A stretch of DNA of 64,000 nt from Pseudomonas sp. PD9R (GTDB lineage: Bacteria; Pseudomonadota; Gammaproteobacteria; Pseudomonadales; Pseudomonadaceae). Under the pieces are notes generated by a model. That model worked only from the letters and a program-made list of their open reading frames with translations. It was not told the origin of the DNA and made no database searches. Positions 45,072 to 54,537 of this stretch are shown one piece after another. Where the stretch lies: contig NZ_JAHTMR010000018.1 in assembly GCF_019200975.1 (NCBI RefSeq), positions 36,704 to 100,703 of the forward strand, read 5' to 3'. Both the position numbers and the translations under genes were made by a program. Every line of letters begins with the position of its first letter. The stretch's first letter is position 1.

Positions 45072-45977
45072 ATGACTCTGTCCGCCGTTACTCAAATACT
45101 GGATGTTCGCCCACTGACCGTTCGCACGGGTGCTGAAATCCATGGGACGCATCTGTCGGCCGATCTGCCCGAAAGCACCCTCGTGGCGATCCGTCAGGCG
45201 TTGTTAAAATATAAAGTGATTTTTTTCCGGGGTCAGTCGCACCTGGATGAAGCCGCCCACGAAGCCTTCGCCGCCCGGCTCGGTCCGTTGCAGCCGCATC
45301 CGGCCCGTGCGTCGCTGGAGGGCACGCGGGCAACACTGAATCTGGACAGTCGCGATACGCGCTCCAGTACCTGGCACACCGACCTGACCTTTCTGAATGC
45401 GTTTCCGGCGCTGTCTGTTTTGCGTGGCGTCGAAATCCCGGAGCTGGGTGGCGATACACTTTGGTCCAATACCGACTCGGCGTACGCGTATCTGCCGGCA
45501 GCGCTCAAGGCATTTGTCGATCAGCTGTGGGCCGTGCACAGCAACGTCTATGACAGCGATGCACTGGTGCCCGCAGGGTCGAGCACCGCAGTGGCGTTTC
45601 ATGCCGAGCTGTCAAAAAAACGTGTGATCGAGACCGAGCACCCCGTAGTGCACGTGCATCCTGAAACCGGTGAACGAGCGCTTTTGTTGGGGCACTTCGT
45701 TAAGCGACTGGTGGGTTTCAATAGCGCCGATTCGGCTCGGCTGCTGGCCATCCTTCATGACCATGCCATCGCCCACGAGAACATCGTGCGCTGGCGTTGG
45801 CAGCAGGGCGATGTTGCGATCTGGGATAACCGCGCGACCTTGCACAAAGCCGTCGATGACTACAACGATGCCCAGCGAGTGGTGCGTCGGGTGACGGTCA
45901 GCGGGACTTTCGCCACCGCTGTCGATGGGCGAACTAGCGTTACCCGACTGTCCGCCGAAAGCACGGGGGCGGCATGA
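45072..45977 (+). CDS. TauD/AtsK-type Fe(II)/2-oxoglutarate dioxygenase
   Basis: 301 residues from the ATG at 45072. The iron ligands are His102 and Asp104 (STWHTDLTF) and His258 (WDNRATLHKAV); the following arginines (RVVRRVTVSG) bind 2-oxoglutarate. The family hydroxylates the carbon next to a sulfonate or sulfate ester, so that sulfite or sulfate leaves. This makes sulfur scavenging a leading idea for the operon. Its stop overlaps the next start by ATGA. Confidence 0.92.
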   Translation: MTLSAVTQILDVRPLTVRTGAEIHGTHLSADLPESTLVAIRQALLKYKVIFFRGQSHLDEAAHEAFAARLGPLQPHPARASLEGTRATLNLDSRDTRSSTWHTDLTFLNAFPALSVLRGVEIPELGGDTLWSNTDSAYAYLPAALKAFVDQLWAVHSNVYDSDALVPAGSSTAVAFHAELSKKRVIETEHPVVHVHPETGERALLLGHFVKRLVGFNSADSARLLAILHDHAIAHENIVRWRWQQGDVAIWDNRATLHKAVDDYNDAQRVVRRVTVSGTFATAVDGRTSVTRLSAESTGAA

Positions 45978-47200
45978 ACTTCTCATTGAGCGCCGAACAG
46001 GCACGCGTGCAGAACCTGTCCCGAGAGCTGGCGCGAGAAGCATTTTCCGGGCGTGCCGCCGGTTATGATTTTGAAGCTCAGGTTCCTGCCGACAACCTTG
46101 CGGACCTGCGCAGCTACGGCCTGCTTGGGTTGGTGATCGGTCGTGATGTAGGCGGGGCTGGCGGTGGTATCCAGGGCGAAGACCCGTTGGCCTATCTGCT
46201 GGCGCTGGAACAGATTGCCCAGGTGTGCCTGGCGACCAGTCACTGCTTGCAAGTGCATTGCCACGCGGCGCACTACATCGACCAGACCGGCACTCAGGCG
46301 CAACGCGAGCGGATTCTGGGCAACGTGATTGCCAATGGCGCGCTGATGACCACCCTTGGCAGCGAACCGGGGCGCACTGCACGTGGTGCGCGTAACCAAA
46401 CCACGGCCCTGTCGACAAACGTCGGCTGGCAACTGGACGGTGTGAAGAATTACGCCACTCTGGCCAGCGCATCCAAATACCTGCTGGTGCTGGCTGATTG
46501 CGAAAGCGAGGTCGGGCAGGTGATAACCGGCCCCGCTGGCGAGTCATTCGTGGCGGGTGAGCGTGTGGCCCTGGCAGTGGAAGTTGCGTCGCAGGGTGTC
46601 AGCTTCGTCGAAGGTTCGTGGGACCCGCTGGGCATGCGCGCGGCAGTCAGCCCGACAGTTACGTTCGAGCAGTGCAGCGTCCCGTGGGCAAATACCATCG
46701 GTGCTTCCAACACGCACTTTACCGGTCATTGGTCGGTCAAAGCCGACCTGGGCTTTGCGGCGCAATACATCGGTGCGGCTGAGGGAATCCTGCAGCGCGC
46801 CTTTTCCGCAATCAATCGTCGCGGTACTGCGGACGATGCGCACGCCCAGCGCCATCTAGGGCGTCTGCGCTTTGCCATCGATGGCGCTCGCGGCTTGCTG
46901 TATCGCGCTGCGTGGCTATGGACACAAAGTGATGAAGTGGCCGCTGCGCAAGCGTCTCTGGGCGCCAAGCATCAAGCCATCGACGTCGCTCAACAGTTGC
47001 TGGACGTCGTGGTGCAGATTGTCGGCCCGAGTCATTTCGGCGCCGCCTCGGACCTCGCCCGCCAGTATCGCGATTTGCGCTTTCTGACCATGCGCGAACA
47101 CCTGGATCGCACGGCGGCACAAGTCGGCAAGGAACTATTGCAGACCCCGACAAAGGGAGCATCGCAGGCTGCCCTTAAAGTCTTGGAACATGGTGCCTGA
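45974..47200 (+). CDS. Acyl-CoA dehydrogenase-fold protein, probably DszC/SfnC-type FMNH2 monooxygenase
   Basis: 408 residues with the acyl-CoA dehydrogenase fold (FSLSAEQARVQNLSRELA, LRSYGLLGLVIGRDVGGAGG, DPLGMRAAVSPTVTFEQCSVP). The C-terminal glutamate motif of true dehydrogenases (YEGT-like) is absent. Instead histidines occur where flavin monooxygenases of the DszC group place theirs (ATSHCLQVHCHAAHYI and TMREHLDRTAAQVGK). Such enzymes oxygenate sulfur or carbon using reduced FMN from a separate reductase, which is not encoded here. Confidence 0.78.
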   Translation: MNFSLSAEQARVQNLSRELAREAFSGRAAGYDFEAQVPADNLADLRSYGLLGLVIGRDVGGAGGGIQGEDPLAYLLALEQIAQVCLATSHCLQVHCHAAHYIDQTGTQAQRERILGNVIANGALMTTLGSEPGRTARGARNQTTALSTNVGWQLDGVKNYATLASASKYLLVLADCESEVGQVITGPAGESFVAGERVALAVEVASQGVSFVEGSWDPLGMRAAVSPTVTFEQCSVPWANTIGASNTHFTGHWSVKADLGFAAQYIGAAEGILQRAFSAINRRGTADDAHAQRHLGRLRFAIDGARGLLYRAAWLWTQSDEVAAAQASLGAKHQAIDVAQQLLDVVVQIVGPSHFGAASDLARQYRDLRFLTMREHLDRTAAQVGKELLQTPTKGASQAALKVLEHGA

Positions 47201-47202
47201 TC

Positions 47203-47991
47203 ATGAGCGAACGTATGACTTCACCCTCCGCGGCACCCGCGCCTGAAGGCATGTCCGCCGAGGAGTGGTCGGCACGCCTGGACCTGGCAGCGGCCTATCG
47301 ACTCGGCGCGCAAATGGGCTGGAGCGATTTGCTGGGCACGCACTTTTCGGTACGGATACCCGGTACGCAGGACGATTATCTGGTCAATCCCTACGGCCTG
47401 TTTTTCGAGGAAATCACCGCGTCATCGTTGATTCGGATCAATACCCACGGCGAAGTAACCGGGCAGTCCGAATATGGGGTCAACCGCGCTGCGGATGTAA
47501 TTCATGGCGGGCTATACGCTGCGCAGCCGAAGGCGAAGGCGGCCATTCACCTGCATTCCGTCGCTGGTACGGGTGTCGCCAGCCAGCATGACGGGCTGCT
47601 GCCGGTGTCTCAGAGCGCTTTGATGATCATGAGTCGGGTGCGCTACTACGACTACACCGGGGCGAAACTGGACCGCGAGGAATGTGCGCGCATGGCGCAG
47701 ACCCTCGGTGACGGTCAAATACTGATGCTGCGCAACCACGGCACGCTGACGGTGGGCGCAAGCCTGGGCGAGGCCTTTGCGTTGATGGTGCGTCTGGAGC
47801 GCGCGTGTGCGATTCAGTTGGCAGCTCAGGCCGGTGGGAAGGTTCGGGTCATCGACCCTGTGTTCGTCGAGGAAAGCATTCGCTTCGGCGGCTCGATTTA
47901 TTCTGAGCAGAGTTGGTCGCCACAGGCCCGTGTCGAATGGGCAGCGTTTCGACGCAAGATCGATCGGGAGGATCCCGGTTATGCCGTCTGA
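47203..47991 (+). CDS. Class II aldolase/adducin family protein
   Basis: 262 residues. The fold is seen in RLDLAAAYRLGAQMGWSDLLGTHFSVRIPG, AAIHLHSVAGTGVASQ (metal-binding histidines) and MLRNHGTLTVGASLGEAF. These zinc enzymes cleave or epimerise sugar-like hydroxy acids. Here it probably works on a carbon skeleton freed by the oxygenases. It starts two bases after the previous stop and its 3' end overlaps the next gene. Confidence 0.88.
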   Translation: MSERMTSPSAAPAPEGMSAEEWSARLDLAAAYRLGAQMGWSDLLGTHFSVRIPGTQDDYLVNPYGLFFEEITASSLIRINTHGEVTGQSEYGVNRAADVIHGGLYAAQPKAKAAIHLHSVAGTGVASQHDGLLPVSQSALMIMSRVRYYDYTGAKLDREECARMAQTLGDGQILMLRNHGTLTVGASLGEAFALMVRLERACAIQLAAQAGGKVRVIDPVFVEESIRFGGSIYSEQSWSPQARVEWAAFRRKIDREDPGYAV

Positions 47992-48919
47992 ACGGGTTGA
48001 CGCCCTGGTGTTGATCGATTTGCCAGAGCCGTTGCGCGCGACGGTCCTGAGTGCCGTTGACGCTCGATTTGACGTTTCGGCTCAGGCGCTAACTCGCAGC
48101 GCTGAAAATGCCACGGTGCGGGTAGTGCTGACCAACGGTGCGCGTGGGCTTGACGCCGTGGATATCGAAGCGCTGCCGGCGCTGGAGCTGATTTGCAGTA
48201 TCGGAGTGGGCCACGAGAACATCGACGTTGCCTACGCCCGCAGCAAAAACATCACCGTGACCAACGGCGCCGGAGTGAACGCCGATATCGTTGCCGACCA
48301 CGCCATGGCGTTGTTACTGGCGGTGGTTCGCAGCATTCCGTCGATGGACCGCGCCGCACGCGCCGAGACCAGCCTTCTGCATTTACGTGTCGACCCGGGG
48401 TTGCACGGCAAGCGCCTGGGATTGTTGGGAGGTGGCCATATCTCGGAAAAAATCGCGAAGCGTGTGTCGGGCTTCGACATGCAGGTCGGTTACCACGCGC
48501 GCAGTGATCGGGGGCAACTGGCGCACCCTTACTTTGCCACTCTGCAAGCGTTGGCTCAGTGGTGTGATGTGCTCGTCATCGCTGTGCCGGGTGGTCCTCA
48601 AACGCTGCATATGGTTGATCGGGATATCCTGCGCGCCCTCGGTCCCACAGGTTATCTGGTGAATGTCGGGCGCGGGAGTGTCGTGGACACTGCGGCGCTG
48701 GCCGATGCACTGGAGGATCGAGCTATCGCCGGCGCCGCGCTGGATGTTTATGAAAGCGAACCCTTTGCGCCAACGGTCTTGTTGGATTTCGACAACGTCG
48801 TGCTGAGTCCTCACATTGGTGGACGTTCCGTGCAGGCGGCGGCTGCGCAAATAAACGTGTTCTTGAACAATGTTGAACGGCTGACAAATCAGCAAGCTTT
48901 TATCAATGTATTGCAATGA
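47981..48919 (+). CDS. D-2-hydroxyacid dehydrogenase
   Basis: 312 residues from the ATG at 47981 (GGGAGG upstream), overlapping the aldolase by 11 bases. The NAD loop is GLLGGGHISEKIAKRV. The catalytic residues are the arginine in NVGRGSVVD, the glutamate in YESEP and the histidine in SPHIGGRS. It interconverts a D-2-hydroxy acid and a 2-oxo acid. The earlier open frame upstream lies inside the aldolase gene and is not used. Confidence 0.92.
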   Translation: MPSERVDALVLIDLPEPLRATVLSAVDARFDVSAQALTRSAENATVRVVLTNGARGLDAVDIEALPALELICSIGVGHENIDVAYARSKNITVTNGAGVNADIVADHAMALLLAVVRSIPSMDRAARAETSLLHLRVDPGLHGKRLGLLGGGHISEKIAKRVSGFDMQVGYHARSDRGQLAHPYFATLQALAQWCDVLVIAVPGGPQTLHMVDRDILRALGPTGYLVNVGRGSVVDTAALADALEDRAIAGAALDVYESEPFAPTVLLDFDNVVLSPHIGGRSVQAAAAQINVFLNNVERLTNQQAFINVLQ

Positions 48920-49103
48920 TCATTAGTTAATAAAGCCAGAATTTAAAAGTCTCGAATTTTGATTCACACCCTTTCGCCAGCGGACTACCGCAACGAGCCC
49001 ACGTGGGGCCTGGTTCTGTTCTGACAGCGCTATGAGTTGTCATTGACGCGAGCCCCTGCATAAAAATCAGGCACACAGAAGTGTCTGTCATGGAGCATCG
49101 AGC

Positions 49104-50450
49104 ATGTACAAAAGACCCTTGGCACTGGCCATGGCGGTAGGTTCTGTCACCCAGTCAGCTGGCGCCGCAGGTTTTATCGACGACAGCCAGTTGTTGTTGA
49201 GCCTGCGCAATAATTATTTCACCACCGACAACCGTGAAAGTCGCGACAAGATCGGTAACGCTGCTTATACCGGGCAAAACAAAGAGTGGGGGCAGGGTTT
49301 CGTACTCAATTATTTGTCCGGTTATACACCGGGCACGGTCGGCTTCGGCGTTGATGCGTTAGGCACGCTGGGTATCAAACTCGATGGTGGCGGTAGGGCC
49401 GGGAAGGCAGGCGTTACCCGCACGCCGGGGCAACTATTTCCGTTGGAGTCGGACAACAGTGCAGTTGATGAATACAGTCGCGTGGGGCTGACCGGGAAAG
49501 TGCGTTACTCAAAAACCGAACTTCGCGTTGGCACTTTGCAGACCAAACTCCCGATACTGCTTTCCAATGATGGTCGCCTGTTACCGCAAACTTATGAGGG
49601 TTACCAGATTACCTCCAAGGACATTGATAATCTGACGTTGGTAGGCGGCTTGATCGAACATGCGGTCGGCCGTTCCTCCACCAATGACACTGGCCTGGCC
49701 GTCAGCGGTGGTACCCAGCAAAGTAACAAGTTTACCTACGCCGGCGGGGACTGGTCGGTGACCAAACAGCTCACTGCGCAGTACTACTACGGCAAACTCG
49801 AGGACTATTACACTCAGCAATTTGGCGGACTTGTGCACGTATTGCCGATCGGCGACAACCAGTCACTGAAAACCGATCTGCGTTACTTCCGCACGGCGTC
49901 CGATGGTGCCAATGATTCGGCAGCAGGTCGTGCTGACGGTTACATTGGCAAAGGTTATGCCAGCACCCCAGGCAAGATCGATAGTCGGGTCTGGAGCGCC
50001 GCGTTCACTTACAGCATTGGCGCCAACGCGTTCATGCTCGGTCATCAACGCTTGTCCGGCGGCAGTGGTTTTTTCCAAGTCAGCCAGGATTCACTGCCCA
50101 ACGAGGGCGCAGGTCCTGGAAGCTATTACTTGCTCACCGACCGGCAAATCAGCAGCTTCATCCGCGCTGGCGAACACACCAGCTTTGGTCAGTACACCTA
50201 TGACTTCGCGGGCTTGGGCATTCCGGGTCTGAAAGCGGGAGTGATCTACCTCAAAGGTGACAATATCAGCACTGCCAGTGGTGGCAGCCAAAAAGAATGG
50301 GAGCGTGACACAAGCCTGGATTACGTCATTCAGAGCGGAGCGCTCAAGGGGCTGGGTTTCGCGGTTCGCCATGGATCGTTGCGCAGTGAAGCCACCAACA
50401 ATCTCGATCAGACACGTCTGATCATGAATTACACGGTGGCGCTGTTTTAA
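49104..50450 (+). CDS. OprD-family outer membrane porin (second)
   Basis: 448 residues, complete, with a signal peptide ending near AGAAGF. OprD features are LLLSLRNNYFTTDNRE, KEWGQGFVLNYLSGYTPGTVGFG, GRLLPQTYEGYQI and the terminal strand ending NYTVALF. It would let the operon's substrate cross the outer membrane. It is about 180 bases after the dehydrogenase and may have its own promoter. Confidence 0.92.
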   Translation: MYKRPLALAMAVGSVTQSAGAAGFIDDSQLLLSLRNNYFTTDNRESRDKIGNAAYTGQNKEWGQGFVLNYLSGYTPGTVGFGVDALGTLGIKLDGGGRAGKAGVTRTPGQLFPLESDNSAVDEYSRVGLTGKVRYSKTELRVGTLQTKLPILLSNDGRLLPQTYEGYQITSKDIDNLTLVGGLIEHAVGRSSTNDTGLAVSGGTQQSNKFTYAGGDWSVTKQLTAQYYYGKLEDYYTQQFGGLVHVLPIGDNQSLKTDLRYFRTASDGANDSAAGRADGYIGKGYASTPGKIDSRVWSAAFTYSIGANAFMLGHQRLSGGSGFFQVSQDSLPNEGAGPGSYYLLTDRQISSFIRAGEHTSFGQYTYDFAGLGIPGLKAGVIYLKGDNISTASGGSQKEWERDTSLDYVIQSGALKGLGFAVRHGSLRSEATNNLDQTRLIMNYTVALF

Positions 50451-50456
50451 AACGAG

Positions 50457-50495
50457 CGATGCAATCGAGCCAGAACATCTGGCTTGATTGCATCG
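50457..50495. terminator. Hairpin between convergent oprD and dehydrogenase genes
   Basis: CGATGCAATCGAGCCAG and CTGGCTTGATTGCATCG pair over 17 positions with one G-T pair and a five-base loop. It sits between two converging genes and probably terminates both, although T-runs are weak. Confidence 0.65.
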
Positions 50496-50507
50496 TACCG
50501 ACATGCC

Positions 50508-51628
50508 TTAAACGGTGGTTGCTAGGGCGTCGGACTGTAAGTGTTGTGGGCCGATTTCGGCGATGGTTCGAACACCGGCGTAAGCCATGCAGCGATCCAG
50601 TTCCTCGCGCAAGAGGGCCAGGCTGCGAGTTGCCCCGGCTTCGCCGCCAGCGGCAAGGCCGTACAGCGCGGCTCGTCCAATCAGCACAGCACTGGCACCA
50701 GAAGCCAGGGCCTTGAATATGTCACTGCCACGCATGAAACCGCTGTCTACCCAGATAGGCAGCCGACCGGCGACACGGCGGGCGACTTCCGGCAATAGCG
50801 CCAGCGGTGATGAAGCGCTGTCCAGATTACGTGCGCCATGGTTGGACAGCACAATTGCGTCCGCGCCTGTCTGCAGGGCGGCTAGCGCATCCTCGGTACA
50901 GCCGATACCTTTGATGACCAGCGGGCCGGACCAAAGGTCGCGAATTCGCTTTATCGCTGACCACTCAGCGCGCTCATCGCGTTTGATCGGGTCCATGCGC
51001 GGCATCTGCTCGTTGAGCAGGTATCGACCTATAACGCCCAACGTCCAGCGCGGATGGATCACTAAATCCAGCGCGTTGCGCCGGTTTACCTTGATAGGAA
51101 GATTGAAGCCGTTGCGCCAGTTGTACTCGCGGTTGGGCGATACCACGGTATCGACTGTCACGATCAATGCATCGAAATGCAGGTGCCGGGCGCGTTCGAT
51201 CATGGCACGGTTGGACTCAGCATCGGGGGACAAGTACAGCTGCAGCCATAGCTGACCTCGGGCTTCACGGCGCACTACATCCAGCGGCGTGATCGAGGAC
51301 ATCGCCAGGCAGTACGGTATTCCCGTCACGTTAGCGGCACGGGCCAGTGCGGCTTCGCCGTGATACCAGAGCAGCCCGGCCGCGCCCGTGGGGGCCACTT
51401 GCCAGAGGCATTGCCTGAGCGGTTCCTAGCAGAGTCGTGGCTGTGCTGCGGCCTGCTACGTTGGTCAGGACTCGCGGCTTGATCTTGATACAAAACGTTG
51501 CGGTTGTGCTGTAGACCAATTTCATCCTCGCTGCCGCGGGCAATGAATTCATAGACGCCCTTGGGCAGACGTTTTTGTGCAAGTAGGCGTAGATCATCAA
51601 TGTTCTGTGCCACAAGAAAAGATTTCAT
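50508..51628 (-). pseudogene. FMN-dependent 2-hydroxyacid dehydrogenase, two frameshifts
   Basis: The N-terminus MKSFLVAQNIDDLRLLAQKR reads from 51628. After NVLYQ one extra base shifts the frame to IKPRVLTNVAGRSTATTLLG. A second extra base after AMPLA shifts it to VAPTGAAGLLWYHGEAAL, and the rest is open to 50508 (LIVTVDTVVSPNREYNWRNGF, IVLSNHGARNLDS, WVDSGFMRGSDIFKAL). All parts of a lactate/mandelate-type FMN dehydrogenase are there. Two single-base insertions would need correction for function; assembly error is possible. It is the last gene of the rhodanese-MFS operon. Confidence 0.88.
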
Positions 51629-51655
51629 AGGGTTTACTTGGTCGGCCTGGGGAAT

Positions 51656-52834
51656 TCATGAGTGTTGGAAGGTCCGTTGACCGAGAATGATGACGAACAC
51701 TGGCGCCAGCAAAAAAAACACTGTCTGCAGATCAAGGTAATCGCCGACGATTCCGCCTAGAGCGCTGCCTAGCAGGCCGCCCAGGGGAAATAGGAAAATG
51801 GTCACTCCCGATACTCGGCCAGGACCATGCCGCGCGCCGCACCGGGCCAGGCCGCTCAGACTGATCACTTGAATCATGCCCATCCCTGCACCCAGCAAGG
51901 GTGCTGCGAGCCGCATGATCTGGATTGAGTCAGCCAGGCCGAGGGCCAGCAATGCGCTCGCGCTAAGGACACACCCCAGGCGTCTAAGTACGCTTTCGCC
52001 AAAACGCTGGGCCAGCCGCCCGGCGAACAGCAGCGCCGCGACGTAGCAAACGCCATTGAGCGTGATCAGCGAGGTCGCAGCCGCCAGCTCTACGTGGAAT
52101 CGTTTGATCGCGATAATCGCAATGAAGAACGTGAAGAATTGATTGGTCGCCTGCAGGGCCAGTTCCCACGTGCAGTTGCGCCGTAGTTGGGGGTCGCTGC
52201 GCAGCACACTCAACTGTTGCTTCAAAGCCTGCAGGCTCAGGGGTGGTGCTTCGCTGGACGGTTTGCGGTAGGTACGGGTAACCGGCGAAAGAAACACCAG
52301 TAGCAGGGTGAAACACCCGCCGATGAGCAGATAGCTGTACGGGTAGCCGAAATGTCCGATCATCGCGGCCGCCGCCAGGGGGGCCAATAATACCTGGCCA
52401 CCCATGTAACAGCCGCGGAACCAGCCCGCCTTGGTCACTCCCACCTGGCTGATCTTCTGCATGAACAGGGCAGAGAGGGCCACGCTGCGCAACGGCATCA
52501 GGCAACTGACCAGGCTCACCACCACCGCCAGGGTCGCGACGTTGGACGCCTGGGACAGCAGCAGGTACAGACCGCCCACCGTTATACTGCCGATGATCAG
52601 CAGTCTTTTCGGACCAAACCGATCGACCATCAAGCCTGCGGGAAGTCCCATCAGCAACACACCGACACTCTGGCAGATTGCCAACAGTCCAATGGTGGCC
52701 GGTGTGCTGCCCAGGCTCATGGCAAACAAGGGTAAGGTAATGTTTGCCAGCCCCATGCTCAGGCCAGAAAGCAGATTCATGCCAACGAAAAAGGGCAGCG
52801 CGTCGTTAGCATTGCCCTCCATTCGTGTGCTCAT
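51656..52834 (-). CDS. MFS transporter
   Basis: 392 residues, about twelve membrane helices. The major-facilitator signature between helices 2 and 3 is GLPAGLMVDRFGPKRLLIIG; another half-signature is AALLFAGRLAQRFGESVLRRLG. Substrate cannot be told. Its ATG overlaps the rhodanese stop by four bases and it lies 27 bases before the FMN dehydrogenase pseudogene, so it probably exports or imports a product of the same pathway. Confidence 0.9.
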   Translation of the reverse strand: MSTRMEGNANDALPFFVGMNLLSGLSMGLANITLPLFAMSLGSTPATIGLLAICQSVGVLLMGLPAGLMVDRFGPKRLLIIGSITVGGLYLLLSQASNVATLAVVVSLVSCLMPLRSVALSALFMQKISQVGVTKAGWFRGCYMGGQVLLAPLAAAAMIGHFGYPYSYLLIGGCFTLLLVFLSPVTRTYRKPSSEAPPLSLQALKQQLSVLRSDPQLRRNCTWELALQATNQFFTFFIAIIAIKRFHVELAAATSLITLNGVCYVAALLFAGRLAQRFGESVLRRLGCVLSASALLALGLADSIQIMRLAAPLLGAGMGMIQVISLSGLARCGARHGPGRVSGVTIFLFPLGGLLGSALGGIVGDYLDLQTVFFLLAPVFVIILGQRTFQHS

Positions 52835-54537
52835 GCCTGAGGCAATTGTGCAGGTGTTTTCAAGTCCCGGATGATCAATGCGCGATGGGGGTCGCGTGCC
52901 AGTTGTTCCAGCAGATCGACTTCCCAGTTCAAGTATTTTTTGACTGCGTCCAGCATGTCGCCGACGGTTTTCTGCGGCGGCGTCCAGACATCTATGTAGT
53001 GCTTCACGTCCTCCGGTCCTTCGATTACCGCAGCCTGCAACGCATGACCGGCGTTTTCCCAGCCTTGATTACCGTCTTGCAGCGCGCTCACACGTGGCAG
53101 CCATTGCGGATTCTCCGCCACCAGGTATTCGACGGCGATCCGCGCGAATGAGCCGTCCTCGGCGCTGATCACTACGGCGCGGCCAGGGTGCAAGGACTCA
53201 ATATGAGCGACCAATTGACTGCGCAATAGCCACTGGCTGCCTGGAATGTGGGCCTGTCGATAGGCCGGGCTTGCCGATAGATCCAGCACCAATGGGCGAG
53301 CCTCAGCATCAACGCAGGTCAAGAGACGCGCCAGATTGGATGCGTCGATCGTATGGGTTGCTGCCGATTTAGGCTGAACGATGGTGGGCTGCCAAGTGCC
53401 CTGCTGTAGCGCGCCGGGCAGTGTTGGCTGCTGGATGATTGCCAGTTCGAACCCTCCCAGTTGCGCCAGCCAATAAGCGGTCTGCCGAGCCCGGATCAAC
53501 GAGCCGTCATCGATCAGGATGATCCGCGCACCCCAGACGGGCGCATGCATGTCTATGGCTTGCACCAATTGGCCGCCTGAAACATGACGCGCAAGTGGAT
53601 GATGACCCGCCTCGAATGCATCGCCGGGACGCAAATCGAACACGTACAGCGTACGACTGGTGTCGTCCAGCCATTGGCTGAACTGTGCGGACGACAGTTC
53701 GTCCGCTTTGACCGCATCGCTCAGCTTTCTTGCGGCCAATTGCGCCCAGGCCAATGTCGCCGGGCTTGCCTCGGGATGAGCACGCGTGGCGCCGTATTCC
53801 AGGTCAATGCCGTCCAGGCGTAAACCGCCGGTGCCGTTGCGCAATGAAAATACTGGATTGGGCAGGCCCGCACTGATCAAGGACTGAGCGCCGACAATGC
53901 TGCGAGTGCGTCCGCCGCAGCTCACGACAATAGTTGTAGTCGGGTCAGGTATCACATCGAGCACAACCCGAATCAACTCTGCGCCCGGAACCGACAGCGC
54001 ATCAGGGACGGTGCTGTGGTGATACTCATCGTACGGGCGGCTGTCCAGCACAACGATGTCCTCACCGTTGGTGCGCCTTGTGAACAACTCCGTGGCCGAG
54101 ATGGCAGGCGTCGAAAACTCGTGCTCTATCAGTTCGGCGAATGCTTTGCTGCGCACGTTGAAGCCACTGTACAGCGCCAGACCGTCCCGTTCCCACTGCT
54201 CGACGCCGCCATCGAGAATCGCCAGGTCGGTATAGCCCAGCAGCTGCAGGCGCTGTGCGGCTTGTGCCGTTAGCTCGCCTTGCCGGTCAATGATTACCAT
54301 CGGCACATCCTTGCGCGGAAACTGTGTCGCAACGTTCAGTTCCAGCCGTGGCAGTGGAACGTTGGCGCTCAGGAGAATCAGCCCTTCGCTGTAGGCCTTT
54401 TGCTCGCGCACATCAATGATCGCCACTTCGCTGCGCAGCGCTATTGCGGCCTCTACCAATCGGGCCAGCGCGGCGCTGTCAATACGGCTTACAGCGAGGG
54501 GTGTATCGACTATCGAATTTCCAGCAAGAAAAGACAT
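52831..54537 (-). CDS. Four-domain rhodanese-like sulfurtransferase
   Basis: 568 residues. Four rhodanese repeats begin near IIDVREQKAY (residue 41), VVLDSRPYDEYHHSTVPDA (162), VFDLRPGDAFEAGHHPLA and LVLDLSASPAYRQAHIPGS. Only the second keeps the catalytic loop cysteine, Cys207 in VVSCGGRTRS; the others read IDRQGE, IDDGSL and ISAEDGS in that place. It would move sulfane sulfur to an acceptor such as cyanide or a thiol, with the cysteine-less domains perhaps structural. No signal peptide is seen. Confidence 0.9.
   Translation of the reverse strand: MSFLAGNSIVDTPLAVSRIDSAALARLVEAAIALRSEVAIIDVREQKAYSEGLILLSANVPLPRLELNVATQFPRKDVPMVIIDRQGELTAQAAQRLQLLGYTDLAILDGGVEQWERDGLALYSGFNVRSKAFAELIEHEFSTPAISATELFTRRTNGEDIVVLDSRPYDEYHHSTVPDALSVPGAELIRVVLDVIPDPTTTIVVSCGGRTRSIVGAQSLISAGLPNPVFSLRNGTGGLRLDGIDLEYGATRAHPEASPATLAWAQLAARKLSDAVKADELSSAQFSQWLDDTSRTLYVFDLRPGDAFEAGHHPLARHVSGGQLVQAIDMHAPVWGARIILIDDGSLIRARQTAYWLAQLGGFELAIIQQPTLPGALQQGTWQPTIVQPKSAATHTIDASNLARLLTCVDAEARPLVLDLSASPAYRQAHIPGSQWLLRSQLVAHIESLHPGRAVVISAEDGSFARIAVEYLVAENPQWLPRVSALQDGNQGWENAGHALQAAVIEGPEDVKHYIDVWTPPQKTVGDMLDAVKKYLNWEVDLLEQLARDPHRALIIRDLKTPAQLPQA

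Noticed and set aside
49104..50450. Second OprD as a duplicate of the first
   Set aside because: The two porins share family features only; sequence and length differ widely, so they are not recent copies.
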